Shown piece by piece: positions 34,380 to 43,810 of a stretch of DNA of 64,000 nt (its first letter is position 1; each line of letters begins with the position of its first letter). The stretch is taken from positions 97,898-161,897 of the forward strand of contig NZ_ANIE01000010.1 in NCBI RefSeq assembly GCF_000708045.1, read 5' to 3'. The DNA is from Marinobacter nitratireducens (GTDB lineage: Bacteria > Pseudomonadota > Gammaproteobacteria > Pseudomonadales > Oleiphilaceae). Below the pieces are notes generated by a model. That model had not been told where the DNA came from. It did no database searches and saw nothing but the letters and a program-made list of their open reading frames with translations. The translations under genes were made by a program, and so were the position numbers.

Positions 34380-34886
34380 TCAATTGATCGTTGTGCTGAT
34401 TTCGCCATTGTCGGCGTCGTATTCGATGGTGCTGCCCTGACCGTCAGCCTGGTATGTGAACACACAGTTTCCGCCGGTTACTGTGATTGCGTAGTCCGGG
34501 TCCGTACCGGCCACGGTTGGTGCATTGGACTGAAGCACCCCCTCCCAGACTTCCTGGCAGGTCGCTGCAGTCATCGTTGAGCTGGTACTACCTGCCGTTC
34601 CTGTAGGCCAGCCCTCATCGCTGACATCAATGTCATCGTTTCCAAACCCCTGAACATTCGTTGTTGCAGCGGTAAAACCGTTGGAGACCCATTGCGTTTT
34701 CGCCAGAGCGACACCCGCCGCCAGAGCGCCCGACGTTGCCCGAATACTCGACTGGTGGGCCTGTTCCGACAATTGCGCAAACCGGGGCAGCGCAAACGCG
34801 GCGAGAATCGCCAGGATGGCAATCACAACCACCAGTTCTATTAAGGTGAATCCCTGGTGCCCGTGCTTTACTCCAACTTGCCTCAT
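34380..34886 (-). CDS. mshB: MSHA pilin MshB (second MshA-like prepilin)
   Basis: 168 residues from ATG 34886. The leader M-R-Q-V-G-V-K-H-G-H-Q-G is cleaved before [27 protein letters not shown] and T-Q-W-V-S-N-G closely parallel MshA, and two C-terminal Cys (T-C-Q-E-V-W, G-N-C-V-F-T-Y) are kept. Longer starts at 34901, 34916 or a TTG at 34937 exist but have weak ribosome-binding sites. It lies between mshF and mshA, the mshB position in Vibrio. Confidence 0.83.
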   Translation of the reverse strand: MRQVGVKHGHQGFTLIELVVVIAILAILAAFALPRFAQLSEQAHQSSIRATSGALAAGVALAKTQWVSNGFTAATTNVQGFGNDDIDVSDEGWPTGTAGSTSSTMTAATCQEVWEGVLQSNAPTVAGTDPDYAITVTGGNCVFTYQADGQGSTIEYDADNGEISTTIN

Positions 34887-34933
34887 AGTCTCCCCACTCA
34901 TGCGTGTCTGCTTCATCAACTCGTTTATACCTG

Positions 34934-35488
34934 TCAAGCTCCGATTGCCGACTTGGCAACCAGTATTAACCCTGTCGACCGCTCCCCCGGATCCCTGAGT
35001 CCGTTGTGATTACGATCAGAAAACGCCACTTCAACAGTCCAGGCCAGCAGCTCACCAGGCTCCGCCAAGCGCCCGGCAACCTTAATCTGACTCCGGGACC
35101 GATAAACCACCTGTCCAACTGGACTCTGCCCCACCACATCCGGTTCAGTCTCACGGAAACACCAGAAACCTGGCTCCGGCAGCGAGCCTTCACACCCACC
35201 CTGATAATTCGGCCAGTGGTGCTCCAGCAACACAAAAGGGTTGCGCCCCTCGTAGCTACTCAGACTCACATCTCTCGCCAGCAAGATCTCCGCTCCCTTG
35301 ATGACCAGCGCTGATCGCAGCTGAGCCATTACCAGATTTGCAGCCTGCTCCTCCATTTTCCGGGCTTCCCGGTCCAGGGTATCCAACAGGAACCAGGAAA
35401 ACACAGCGAGCACGGTCACAGCAAAGAACAACCTCACCCGGCGGGCATTGGTCATATCGTCAGCACTGCTGTATAGCCGCCGCTTCAC
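34934..35488 (-). CDS. mshF: MSHA biogenesis protein MshF
   Basis: 184 residues starting with GTG right after the mshG stop (TGAGTG), with AGGG upstream. A single N-terminal membrane helix (L-F-F-A-V-T-V-L-A-V-F-S-W-F-L-L, about residues 20-35) is followed by a helical stretch and a periplasmic domain. That domain has C-E-G-S-L-P-E-P-G-F-W-C-F and a late D-R-N-H-N-G-L-R-D-P-G-E. Sequence is poorly conserved in this family, so the name rests mainly on position between mshG and mshB. A role beyond the MSHA locus is not known. Confidence 0.75.
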   Translation of the reverse strand: MKRRLYSSADDMTNARRVRLFFAVTVLAVFSWFLLDTLDREARKMEEQAANLVMAQLRSALVIKGAEILLARDVSLSSYEGRNPFVLLEHHWPNYQGGCEGSLPEPGFWCFRETEPDVVGQSPVGQVVYRSRSQIKVAGRLAEPGELLAWTVEVAFSDRNHNGLRDPGERSTGLILVAKSAIGA

Positions 35489-36721
35489 TCAGCCCTGCCC
35501 CAGCGCGGCAGCCCCAAGATCCCAGATCGGGAGGAAGACGCCGAGAGCCAGAATCAGAACCAGTACCCCCATCGCTACGATCAGAATCGGCTCAATGGAT
35601 TCTGCCAACCGTTTCAAACCGAAGTCCACATCCTCATCATAGAAATCTGCAACGTTATTCAGCATCTCGTCGACCGAACCGGTCTCCTCACCAACCGCAA
35701 TCATCTGCAGGATCAGCGGAGTGAACATTTCGCTGTTTCTGGCGGTTCGCAACAGGGTCTCTCCGCGCTCGATACCCGTCCGCATATCCCGGATATGGCT
35801 GGCGATCCAGGCATTGTCCGTGGCGTCAGAGACCACACTCAGTGCGTGGGTAACGGGCATACCGGCCGTCAACATGGTTGCCAGGTTCCGAGCAAAACGA
35901 CTCAGTGTGATCAATTCCAGCAGAGGGCCAATGATTGGCGTCCGCATTTTGTAGCGATCCCAGGTCATACGCCCCGCTTCTGTCTGCTTCCATTGTCGTA
36001 GCGCAAGACCGGCTGACGCGACGGCAAACAACGCCAGATACCAGTATCCAATCAGAAAGTCAGACGTTCCCACCAGCACCTGAGTCAGGAATGGTAGGTC
36101 GGCACCGAGTTTGTTGAACACTGCAGCAAACTTGGGAATCACAAGAAAATTCACCACCATGAGCGCCGATAGCAAGGCGACAACAACGAACGTCGGATAA
36201 CGCATTGCTTGTTTCAAACGACGTTTGGTGTCCCGCTCCAGCTCCAGAATCTCCGATAGCCGTTTGAACGCATCGTCCAGCATCCCGGTGTTTTCACCCA
36301 CGTGGATCATGGCCACAAACAACTCCGAGAATACCCTGGGGTGAGCCTGCATGGCGGTCGCCATGGTGGTTCCACCCTCCAGCCTCGAGGTTACGTCCTC
36401 AAGTACCCCAGCAAGGACAGGAGAGCGCGAGGTTTCCGCCAGTCCGCGCATCGTGCGAATCAACGGAATGCCTGCCTTGGTCAGGGCGTGCATCTGACGA
36501 CAGAACACAATCAACTCATCGAGGGACACCTTCTTCTGGAACAACGGCAAGGCATTCAGACGATCAGCCAAGCTGGCCCGAACTTGCTGTTCGCGTATTG
36601 TCAGCGGCGTAATTCCCCTGCGCATCAGCTCGGATGCTGCAGCCTCAGCCGAGGGCGCGGCCAGCGTCCCATTTTGCACATTTCCCCTCTGATCCTTACC
36701 GCGATAGCTGAACTGCATCAA
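35489..36721 (-). CDS. mshG: MSHA inner-membrane platform protein MshG (PilC/GspF family)
   Basis: 410 residues with two homologous GspF domains. The N-terminus is M-Q-F-S-Y-R-G-K-D-Q-R-G-N. E-L-I-V-F-C-R-Q-M-H-A-L-T-K-A-G-I-P-L (about residue 70) opens the first domain and F-A-R-N-L-A-T-M-L-T-A-G-M-P-V-T the second. There are three membrane helices, two mid-protein and one at the C-terminus. It anchors the assembly ATPase and moves pilins from membrane to fibre. The start overlaps mshE by four bases. Confidence 0.95.
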   Translation of the reverse strand: MMQFSYRGKDQRGNVQNGTLAAPSAEAAASELMRRGITPLTIREQQVRASLADRLNALPLFQKKVSLDELIVFCRQMHALTKAGIPLIRTMRGLAETSRSPVLAGVLEDVTSRLEGGTTMATAMQAHPRVFSELFVAMIHVGENTGMLDDAFKRLSEILELERDTKRRLKQAMRYPTFVVVALLSALMVVNFLVIPKFAAVFNKLGADLPFLTQVLVGTSDFLIGYWYLALFAVASAGLALRQWKQTEAGRMTWDRYKMRTPIIGPLLELITLSRFARNLATMLTAGMPVTHALSVVSDATDNAWIASHIRDMRTGIERGETLLRTARNSEMFTPLILQMIAVGEETGSVDEMLNNVADFYDEDVDFGLKRLAESIEPILIVAMGVLVLILALGVFLPIWDLGAAALGQG

Positions 36722-38487
36722 TCACCTCCACCGACAGCCTCATCAGGCAGAGGTATTTCATCCTCTGGAGAGAAACTGCCCTCCGAGGTGGCCGCAACCC
36801 GGGCGACTTCTTCCAGCGTTGTAACGCCACCGAGGGCATAATCCATCGCGCCCAGGCCAAGCGGTCGATACGTATCGCTGATACGAGCGGCCTGGGTGAA
36901 TGCGGCAATATCCTGGCGCCGAAGGGCATCCAGCATTGCCTCGTTCATTTCCAGCAATTCATAGACACCGATCCGCCCTTTATAGCCGGTATTGCTGCAC
37001 TGATAACAACCGCGCCCCTGCACAAAGCCTGCCTCGAGATCGATCGGATCCAGATCATAGCCCGCCAGCCAGGCCTGCTCCTGCTCAGTTGGCTGATACG
37101 ACTCTGAACAGTTCTCGCAAACCCGTCGAACCAGGCGCTGGGCGATGACCCCCAAAAGTGAGCTGGCCACCAGAAAAGGCTCTGCCCCCATGTCGATCAG
37201 GCGCATGGCGCTGCTGATTGAGTCATTGGTGTGCAAAGTCGAGAGCACCAGATGGCCCGTCATCGCCGCACGCAGGCCGATCTCCACGGTTTCCCGGTCC
37301 CGCATCTCGCCGATCAGAATGACATCGGGATCCTGTCGTAAGGCAGCTCGGAGTACGTTAGCGAACTCGAGACCAATCTTTGGGTTCACCTGCACCTGGG
37401 TGATTCTGGAAAGACGATACTCCACCGGGTCTTCGGCTGTGATCACTTTGACTTCCGGACGGTTAAGCTCGGTCAGGGCTCCGTAGAGTGTGGTGGTTTT
37501 ACCACTGCCGGTAGGGCCTGTGACCAGGATCATCCCGTGGGGTTTTCGTATCATTCGCCGGAATCGTTCCAACAGATGCTCAGGCATACCGGTACCACCG
37601 AGGTTCAGCATGCCCTGACTCTGGTCCAGTAGCCGCATCACAACGGACTCACCGTACTGTACCGGCATGGTCGAAACCCGCACATCAATGCTCCGCCCTT
37701 TGACCCGGACGTTGAATCGACCATCCTGGGGCAACCGCTTCTCCGAAATGTTCAGGCCCGCCATCAGCTTCAGCCGCAAGACCAGAGCTGAACTGACCCG
37801 TTTTTCTTTCATTACCTGTTCCTGAAGAACACCGTCCACTCTCTGACGGATACGAACCACCGTCTCATCGGGCTCGATGTGTATATCGGAGCTACGCGCC
37901 TGGACAGCATCCTCAAACAGCGTCTGAAGCAGTTTGACGACGGGCGCCTCGGCACTCTCAGAATCAGCAGACAGGTCGGCCAGATCGAAGGCATCATCGC
38001 CAAGCTCGTCCTCCAGTTCCTCTGCCAAAGACGCAATTTCGTCAGTACGTCGATAGACCAGATCCAGAGTGTTGAGAAGTTCGCTCTCCCGCACCACGGC
38101 CTGTTTTATGGGCTGCTTGAGAATACGAACCAACTCGTCGTAGGCGAAAATATCCAACGGATCGGCCATCCCTACGAGCAGTTCCCCAGCCTGCTCAGCT
38201 AGTACGATACTGCGAAAACGCCGGGCCATGGCCTCAGGCAGGCGCTTTACCAACTCATTGTTGAACTGATAGTGGCGAAGCTGAACGAAAGGCACCTCGA
38301 GCTGACGGGACAGGATATTGAGCAGGCTGTCCTCGTCTACGTAGCCCAGATCAATCAGGGTCCGCCCCAGCTTGCGGCCGCTGCTCTTCTGTTCGCGGAG
38401 CGCTGTCATCAACTGCTGTTCAGTAATGACATCATTCTGAACCAGCAGATCCCCCAATCGGACTTTTTTCTTCGGCTCGCCAGTCAT
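36718..38487 (-). CDS. mshE: MSHA pilus extension ATPase MshE (PilB/GspE family)
   Basis: 589 residues. The N-terminal MshEN domain (R-L-G-D-L-L-V-Q-N-D-V-I-T-E-Q-Q-L) is the type known to bind cyclic di-GMP in MshE homologues. The ATPase core has Walker A G-P-T-G-S-G-K-T-T-T near residue 321, an Asp box, Walker B-type I-L-I-G-E-M-R-D and a zinc-binding C-x2-C...C-x2-C (V-C-E-N-C, C-Y-Q-C). It drives pilin polymerisation from the cytoplasmic face. Regulation by c-di-GMP is inferred from the family. Confidence 0.95.
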   Translation of the reverse strand: MTGEPKKKVRLGDLLVQNDVITEQQLMTALREQKSSGRKLGRTLIDLGYVDEDSLLNILSRQLEVPFVQLRHYQFNNELVKRLPEAMARRFRSIVLAEQAGELLVGMADPLDIFAYDELVRILKQPIKQAVVRESELLNTLDLVYRRTDEIASLAEELEDELGDDAFDLADLSADSESAEAPVVKLLQTLFEDAVQARSSDIHIEPDETVVRIRQRVDGVLQEQVMKEKRVSSALVLRLKLMAGLNISEKRLPQDGRFNVRVKGRSIDVRVSTMPVQYGESVVMRLLDQSQGMLNLGGTGMPEHLLERFRRMIRKPHGMILVTGPTGSGKTTTLYGALTELNRPEVKVITAEDPVEYRLSRITQVQVNPKIGLEFANVLRAALRQDPDVILIGEMRDRETVEIGLRAAMTGHLVLSTLHTNDSISSAMRLIDMGAEPFLVASSLLGVIAQRLVRRVCENCSESYQPTEQEQAWLAGYDLDPIDLEAGFVQGRGCYQCSNTGYKGRIGVYELLEMNEAMLDALRRQDIAAFTQAARISDTYRPLGLGAMDYALGGVTTLEEVARVAATSEGSFSPEDEIPLPDEAVGGGD

Positions 38488-39596
38488 TATCCCGCCCGCA
38501 AGTTCATTAAACGTTTACGCACATATTCCGCCAGCGCCGTTGACAGGCCGGGCAGCGCCACAGCCTGCTGATAGGCCTTTACGGCTCCGGCAATCTCTCC
38601 GCTGTCCTCCAACGCAATAGCCAAACCGACCCACCAGGCCGGACGACTATCGTCCATCGCCAACAACTCCGACCAGTGTCTCGCTGCCTCCTCGCTCCTG
38701 CCATCCTGTTGCAAAAGGGTGGCCAGGGTTACCCGGTATTGAGTCGCTTGCCGTACCGGCGGCGTATCCCGCAGCAATACCTCCAAGGCTCCGGATAGCT
38801 CCCCTTGTGAGAGCAGAGCCCTTGATTTCAGAAGCCGCAGATCCGGATTCTGCTCTACGGTCACGCCGGACAGCCACGGCATCGCGCGATCCAGGTCACC
38901 CTCCACAATCATCGCGCGGGCAAACACCGACCGGGACGATGGCGCGAGCTGATTCTGTGTGACCTCGCGCAGCAATGCCTCAGCCCGCCGGGTCTCTCCT
39001 TCTGACAGCAACACCGCAATCTCTCGACTGACTTCTCGATCAATGGCTTCTGGTGTTTCTCGTATCTGCTTTACGGCGGGTACGGGCGTGGGTTCATCGG
39101 GGGCTGCTTGGTCCGATGGTGCCGACTCCGCGTTCGCCAGCTTACTGACGGCCATCGGTTCTGGTTTCGATTCGCTTATCTCAAACGGCTCTTCCACAGC
39201 CACTGGCGGCTGAGTTTTCCGCGCGGTGGTTTGTTCGGGCTCCGGCTCCGCGGCCTTTTCAGTGACAACAGTTGCGCCGGCCCCGGGGACCGAGCTCTCA
39301 TCATCGGCGCTATCCGGCTTCCCGGCGTTTGGGGCCAACTTGGTCAGACCAGGGTCGACTTCCGGAGATGATGCCGACTTAAGCTGCACGGCAGTTGCCG
39401 ACACGGAGCCCTCATTCCGGAGTTTCATCCCGTATACCAAAGCCATCAGCAATACTGCGATTATCAGTAGCAGCGCGGGCACCAGCCAACCACGCCTGCC
39501 CGGGGTCGACGGAGCCACTCCGGCGTACGCGGAAGCCACGCCGGGTTTACTCTGCCGTTTCTCGGCAGCCCTGAGCGCATCGTTCAACAGACTCAT
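38487..39596 (-). CDS. mshN: MSHA biogenesis protein MshN (TPR)
   Basis: 369 residues from ATG 39596, chosen for GGAGG five bases upstream and the conserved M-S-L-L-N-D-A-L-R-A-A-E-K-R-Q. A cytoplasmic N-terminal tail, one membrane helix (about residues 37-55) and a long Pro/Glu/Ala-rich linker lead to C-terminal TPR-like repeats (about 190-369, A-L-L-S-Q-G-E-L-S-G-A-L-E-V-L). It overlaps mshM by four bases. Probably a bitopic scaffold joining the envelope complex. Confidence 0.88.
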   Translation of the reverse strand: MSLLNDALRAAEKRQSKPGVASAYAGVAPSTPGRRGWLVPALLLIIAVLLMALVYGMKLRNEGSVSATAVQLKSASSPEVDPGLTKLAPNAGKPDSADDESSVPGAGATVVTEKAAEPEPEQTTARKTQPPVAVEEPFEISESKPEPMAVSKLANAESAPSDQAAPDEPTPVPAVKQIRETPEAIDREVSREIAVLLSEGETRRAEALLREVTQNQLAPSSRSVFARAMIVEGDLDRAMPWLSGVTVEQNPDLRLLKSRALLSQGELSGALEVLLRDTPPVRQATQYRVTLATLLQQDGRSEEAARHWSELLAMDDSRPAWWVGLAIALEDSGEIAGAVKAYQQAVALPGLSTALAEYVRKRLMNLRAG

Positions 39597-40432
39597 AACC
39601 ACCTCCCGAGCAAGCCGGGAGCACGGATACTCTCGGTATCCCGTACGGCCCTCAAGACATGATGCCTGGCCACTGTCGTGTTTCCTTCGCCCCAGGCCGC
39701 CAACATCGCCTTGTGAGCCAGGATATTAACCAACCGCGGAATCCCCCCCGAAGAGCGGGTTAACAACCTGACCGCTGCGGGCGTGAACAGATCCCCGCTG
39801 TTATAACCGGCCTGTCCCAGGCGATGCCTGAGGTAGTCGGCAACCGACGTCTTTTCGAGTGGCGCCAGTTGGTAATGGAAGGTAATCCTCTGCCGCAACT
39901 GTCTCAGGCTGTCACGGCTCAACAGTGCATCCAGCTCCGGCTGGCCGAACAACACGATCTGCAGCAATCGAGTCGTTTCCGTCTCCAAATTCGTGAGCAG
40001 GCGAAGGGCCTCTATGGCTTTTTCCTCCATGACCTGGGCTTCATCAATGACCAGAACAACCTGCTTCTGATCCGCCGCGAGGGAGATCAGGCGTTCATTA
40101 ATTGCCTTTAGCCGCTGATGCGTATTGGAGCAGTGCGACACCTCTATCTCCAATTCTTCCGCCACGGCTTCATACAAAGCCTCGGGCCCCAGGTGGGGGT
40201 TTGGGATATACGCGGTGTAGGCATCATCCTCCAGCTCATTCAGCAATAACCGGCACAACAGCGTCTTGCCGGTACCCACTTCGCCGGTAATTTTGATGAA
40301 CCCCTCCCGTTCTCTCAATGCCACCAGCAATAGCTCCAGCGCATCGCCATGGCTGGGAGCCCGAAGGAAATATCGGGTGTTGGGCGTCAATGCGAACGGT
40401 GCTTCCTGCAGTCCGAAATGGGCTTCGTACAT
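39593..40432 (-). CDS. mshM: MSHA biogenesis AAA ATPase MshM (ExeA-like)
   Basis: 279 residues. The N-terminus has F-G-L-Q-E-A-P-F-A-L-T-P-N-T-R-Y-F. Walker A is G-E-V-G-T-G-K-T-L-L (about residues 46-55) and Walker B V-V-L-V-I-D-E-A-Q near residue 133, with a sensor region L-F-G-Q-P-E-L. This is the ExeA/GspA group, which usually helps place the secretin with a peptidoglycan-binding partner. No C-terminal peptidoglycan-binding domain is present. The gene is one base from mshL. Confidence 0.92.
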   Translation of the reverse strand: MYEAHFGLQEAPFALTPNTRYFLRAPSHGDALELLLVALREREGFIKITGEVGTGKTLLCRLLLNELEDDAYTAYIPNPHLGPEALYEAVAEELEIEVSHCSNTHQRLKAINERLISLAADQKQVVLVIDEAQVMEEKAIEALRLLTNLETETTRLLQIVLFGQPELDALLSRDSLRQLRQRITFHYQLAPLEKTSVADYLRHRLGQAGYNSGDLFTPAAVRLLTRSSGGIPRLVNILAHKAMLAAWGEGNTTVARHHVLRAVRDTESIRAPGLLGRWL

Positions 40433-40433
40433 G

Positions 40434-42164
40434 CTAGCGCGATGCTTTCTCCGGGGCCGGTGTCACTGATTGGGATGACTGCAAAAGCTCTCTGAGAACC
40501 TGCATCCGCTCCCGGCTCGCGGAAATATCCGAGCTCATTCCCCTCGCTTTGGCGACCACCGGACGCAACAGGATAACAAGCTCACTTTTCCGAGACTGGA
40601 AGTCACGCTGTTTGAAGAGCTCGCCAACTAACGGAATGTCGCTAAAGAAAGGAACGGCTGCGTTACTGTCTTCGCTGGAGTTCTGTATAAGGCCACCAAT
40701 CACCACAATCTGACCGCTCTCGGCACGAATCACACTGTCGGTTTCACGAACTGTGCTCGCCGCCAGCGGGAGCGTCACATCCCGCTCGCCAATGGTGATG
40801 ACCTTTTCCTGATCGTTTACCTCGCTCACCGACGGGTGCACATGCAGTGTGATACTGCCGCTTTCGGAAATCTGGGGCGTCACATCCAGAGAAATTCCGG
40901 AAAAGAAGGGCGTCAGCTCAACCGACGTGGAGGTACTGTCAGAACCTGTCACGGTTGAGTTGTCGTCATCGAAATCTATGTCGGTCACGAAGAACTCGTC
41001 CGTTCCAACCTTGATCACCGCCTTCTGGTTGTTCACGGTCGAGATCCGAGGGCTGGAAAGAATCTGGACATTTCCCTGTTTGCCAAGCAGCTGAATCAGC
41101 CCGGTAAAATCACCCGCTCTGACACTGGCGGAGAACAGGCCCCCGATGTCTGAAGTCTGGATGGCCTGCCCTGCCAGGGCTTGAGCTGTAAAATCTTCCG
41201 GCAGACCATCTGAGGCCGTAATACTCGAAGCACTCTGCACATCCGACCAGTTGATTCCCTGCTGGTATCCCTCATTCAGGGTGATCTCAAGAATTTTTGC
41301 TTCCAGGATGACCTGCCTCTGCATGATCAGCTCAGTGCGACGGAGATAATCCTCAACCAGCTGGAGCTCGTCACTGCTGCCGCGCACCATGACCAGCCCC
41401 GCTCCCGGGTTGACGATCACCTGGCTGTCGCCCCCCCCTGTAATCATGCGGAGCGCGGACGTGATATCGGTCCAAAAATCCGACTCGGTTTCCGTAGAGA
41501 TCGTGGTGCCCACCAGGTTACGAGTGTCAGTGCCAGCGTCACCTGATGCAGGCCCCGAGGCGGCCCCGGCACTACCCGAACTCGTGACCTGCCCCGAACT
41601 GACGCGGGTTTCAGAACCGCCCTTACGTTTGAAGTGGAGGTAATCAATCGGGAACATCCGGGTTTGAATCCGGTCGGCATCAACCTGGTACAAGCGCCCC
41701 CGTTTCTGAATATCCAGGCCATAGAGATCCGCCGCAATATCCATGACTTCTGGCACCGTTACATCTCTCAACCTCAGGTCGACCGTGCTGGAAACTGCGG
41801 GGTGAACCACAACGTTATAGCGAGTACCTTCAACCAGGGATTCAAAAAAAGCACCTGCCGGGATGCCCCTGGCATTCACATCAAACCGCTCCTCGGCCTC
41901 TGCCGGGGCAACCAGTGGCGGCAATAAGGCCGCACTCACCTCAGCTGGCAGCTCGGAGCTTCCGGAAGGCTTGCCGCCGGCATCACCCGTCGCTACCGTT
42001 TGCTCCGCATCTGCGAGGCTCTGTTCAATGGCATCCGCCACATCGGTGGAGGTAGCGGATGAGCTCCGCATCAGCGGATTGTTGCTACACGCGGTCATCA
42101 CTGCAGCCAGTGCCACCAACCCTAGTCGCTTAGTTCCTGTCATAGTCGCTCGTTTGTCTGTCAT
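40434..42164 (-). CDS. mshL: MSHA outer-membrane secretin MshL (lipoprotein)
   Basis: 576 residues. The signal peptide ends in a lipobox-like V-M-T-A-C (Cys near residue 26), so it is probably a lipoprotein. After a low-complexity Ser/Ala region come an STN-like/N0 domain (F-D-V-N-A-R-G-I-P-A-G-A-F-F-E-S-L) and N1-type repeats. The C-terminal secretin barrel has V-I-V-N-P-G-A-G, I-L-S-S-P-R-I-S-T-V-N-N-Q-K-A-V-I-K-V-G and I-V-I-G-G-L-I-Q-N-S. It forms the outer-membrane pilus pore. GGGGGA precedes the ATG, which overlaps mshK by four bases. Confidence 0.94.
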   Translation of the reverse strand: MTDKRATMTGTKRLGLVALAAVMTACSNNPLMRSSSATSTDVADAIEQSLADAEQTVATGDAGGKPSGSSELPAEVSAALLPPLVAPAEAEERFDVNARGIPAGAFFESLVEGTRYNVVVHPAVSSTVDLRLRDVTVPEVMDIAADLYGLDIQKRGRLYQVDADRIQTRMFPIDYLHFKRKGGSETRVSSGQVTSSGSAGAASGPASGDAGTDTRNLVGTTISTETESDFWTDITSALRMITGGGDSQVIVNPGAGLVMVRGSSDELQLVEDYLRRTELIMQRQVILEAKILEITLNEGYQQGINWSDVQSASSITASDGLPEDFTAQALAGQAIQTSDIGGLFSASVRAGDFTGLIQLLGKQGNVQILSSPRISTVNNQKAVIKVGTDEFFVTDIDFDDDNSTVTGSDSTSTSVELTPFFSGISLDVTPQISESGSITLHVHPSVSEVNDQEKVITIGERDVTLPLAASTVRETDSVIRAESGQIVVIGGLIQNSSEDSNAAVPFFSDIPLVGELFKQRDFQSRKSELVILLRPVVAKARGMSSDISASRERMQVLRELLQSSQSVTPAPEKASR

Positions 42165-42505
42165 TGGGTCCCCCGCACCTGCGGTAGCTGGTCCAGGTAA
42201 AGCACTCTGGCCCGGCCATGGTCCACAATGTCTACTCGATTGTCGTGAATACGCAGCACACGGATTCCGTCAAAACCCTGCCCCTCGGATCGGGCTCGAC
42301 CGTTAATGACGGCTACCCGCCTCGCCTCACCAACCAGAATGGATTGCAGTTCCAACGGAGTGACCGGGCGCGCATCAGGAGATACGACACGGTTATCGGG
42401 CGGACGCGTCGGATCCTGCAAGGCAAACACGGGAGACACCCCGGCAAACAGCGCCATCGACAGCACGGTCACAAACACGGATGCGCCCCAAATTGATCGA
42501 TTCAT
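42161..42505 (-). CDS. mshK: MSHA biogenesis protein MshK (PilP/GspC-like)
   Basis: 114 residues with a signal peptide or single N-terminal anchor (residues about 8-28). A short periplasmic domain follows: A-L-Q-D-P-T-R-P-P then L-Q-S-I-L-V-G-E-A-R-R-V-A-V-I-N-G. This is the HR-domain pattern of PilP/GspC proteins that link the inner-membrane platform to the secretin. It lies directly upstream of mshL and one base after mshJ. Confidence 0.87.
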   Translation of the reverse strand: MNRSIWGASVFVTVLSMALFAGVSPVFALQDPTRPPDNRVVSPDARPVTPLELQSILVGEARRVAVINGRARSEGQGFDGIRVLRIHDNRVDIVDHGRARVLYLDQLPQVRGTQ

Positions 42506-42506
42506 A

Positions 42507-43208
42507 TCACACTCCCAGCCACATCGGTTCCAGGCTGTACGTGCGTACCCGGATCACTGCTTCGCCCTGCGGCCACTCTCCGGTCCTGTAATCGAAAACC
42601 TCCCAGCCCAGGCGTTTATCTACCGACTCCAGGTGCTGGAGGTAGCGGAATACCTCGAGGTATCCACCTTGAACGATCAGTTCGGCATCATGGGCATAAA
42701 GAAGAGGTGGCGGATCCGAAGGCACAGCCTCCTCACCGCCGGCTTTCGGACCGGGCTCGGGAACATAAATGGGCGTCGGCTGTTTCAGTTCCAGCGAAAT
42801 CAGCCGGAGTGATTGCTGCTCCTCCAACATGACTTTCAGCAGAGATACCATGGCCTTGGGCGGAATCAGCCGTCCGGTCAATTCGGCGATCTGATCGTCC
42901 AGCCGGTCTAGCCGTGCCTGCCGTTGCTCCAACCGATTCCTCAATTCCTTTGAAGGGTCGGAGTCCAGCAGAGCATCGAGCGCATCCTGTTGGGCGAGCA
43001 AACCATCCCGACTGTTCTCCAGCGCCGCCTCACGGGCTTGCAGGCGCTCCTCCATGACAAGGCGCGGGCTCACCGCCAGCTCCCACCCGACGAACACAAT
43101 GAACACCAACGCGGTGACCGTTATCAGAACGCGCTCGCGAATCGGCCGCTCATTGAAGCTGCCGCCAACGCGCCCGAGGGTTTCACGCCATCGATTACCA
43201 GACATCAC
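42507..43208 (-). CDS. mshJ: MSHA biogenesis protein MshJ (PilO-like)
   Basis: 233 residues. A single membrane helix (about residues 28-46, I-T-V-T-A-L-V-F-I-V-F-V) is followed by a coiled coil (about 50-110, rich in Leu, Glu, Gln and Arg). A periplasmic ferredoxin-like domain of the PilO/GspM type comes last, with L-I-V-Q-G-G-Y-L-E-V-F-R-Y-L-Q-H-L-E near residue 180. It overlaps the upstream PilN-like gene by four bases. Confidence 0.87.
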   Translation of the reverse strand: MMSGNRWRETLGRVGGSFNERPIRERVLITVTALVFIVFVGWELAVSPRLVMEERLQAREAALENSRDGLLAQQDALDALLDSDPSKELRNRLEQRQARLDRLDDQIAELTGRLIPPKAMVSLLKVMLEEQQSLRLISLELKQPTPIYVPEPGPKAGGEEAVPSDPPPLLYAHDAELIVQGGYLEVFRYLQHLESVDKRLGWEVFDYRTGEWPQGEAVIRVRTYSLEPMWLGV

Positions 43209-43810
43209 TGGCTCTCCCCTGAATGCTCTGTTGCCACCGTGAAGGCGATTCCCCGGGAGTCTTGCTGGCGATTCAGTCTGAACTCACCGAAGGTTCTGCC
43301 CGCGAACACTGGCTCCTGCCCCAACCTTTCAAGATAAACCGGGACCAGATCCGCAGTTCTGGCTTGCCCCTCGAACCCAACGGTCCCCTCGCTGGCCTCC
43401 AGCCGAATTCCCGTCAACCAAACTCCCTCGGGAATACGCCGGGCAAGGGCCGCCATGGATGACGAAAAACCTTCCCCCCCCTGAAGCACCAGACTCTCAA
43501 CCCGGGCAAGAAGACGCTGACGGCGACTGATTGTGTGGTTGATTCGCTCCAGCGCATCCATAACGGCGGGATCTGGCTGACGCGATTCAACCGTCGCTGA
43601 AAGCTCGGCAACGGTTTGCTCTAGTTTCTCATTCTGCTGCTGCAGCGCACTCAGGCGGTCTCTTGCCTCGCCATTCTGGAAACGAAGCAAACCGCCTATC
43701 ACCAAAACCATCGCCACGGCGAGCCCTAACAGAGCCAGGGCACCACCGGCCTGAAGTCTCTCCTTGTGCGGCCGAAGTTCCTGAACATACAGATTGACCG
43801 TCTGAGTCAT
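43205..43810 (-). CDS. mshI2: MSHA biogenesis PilN-like protein (MshI2)
   Basis: 201 residues. The N-terminus V-N-L-Y-V-Q-E-L-R-P is the short conserved cytoplasmic peptide by which PilN-type proteins bind PilM. One membrane helix (about residues 20-45) and a coiled coil (about 50-85) follow, then a small periplasmic alpha/beta domain (V-W-L-T-G-I-R-L-E-A-S-E-G). It is one base from mshI, as in pilMN pairs. Confidence 0.87.
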   Translation of the reverse strand: MTQTVNLYVQELRPHKERLQAGGALALLGLAVAMVLVIGGLLRFQNGEARDRLSALQQQNEKLEQTVAELSATVESRQPDPAVMDALERINHTISRRQRLLARVESLVLQGGEGFSSSMAALARRIPEGVWLTGIRLEASEGTVGFEGQARTADLVPVYLERLGQEPVFAGRTFGEFRLNRQQDSRGIAFTVATEHSGESQ

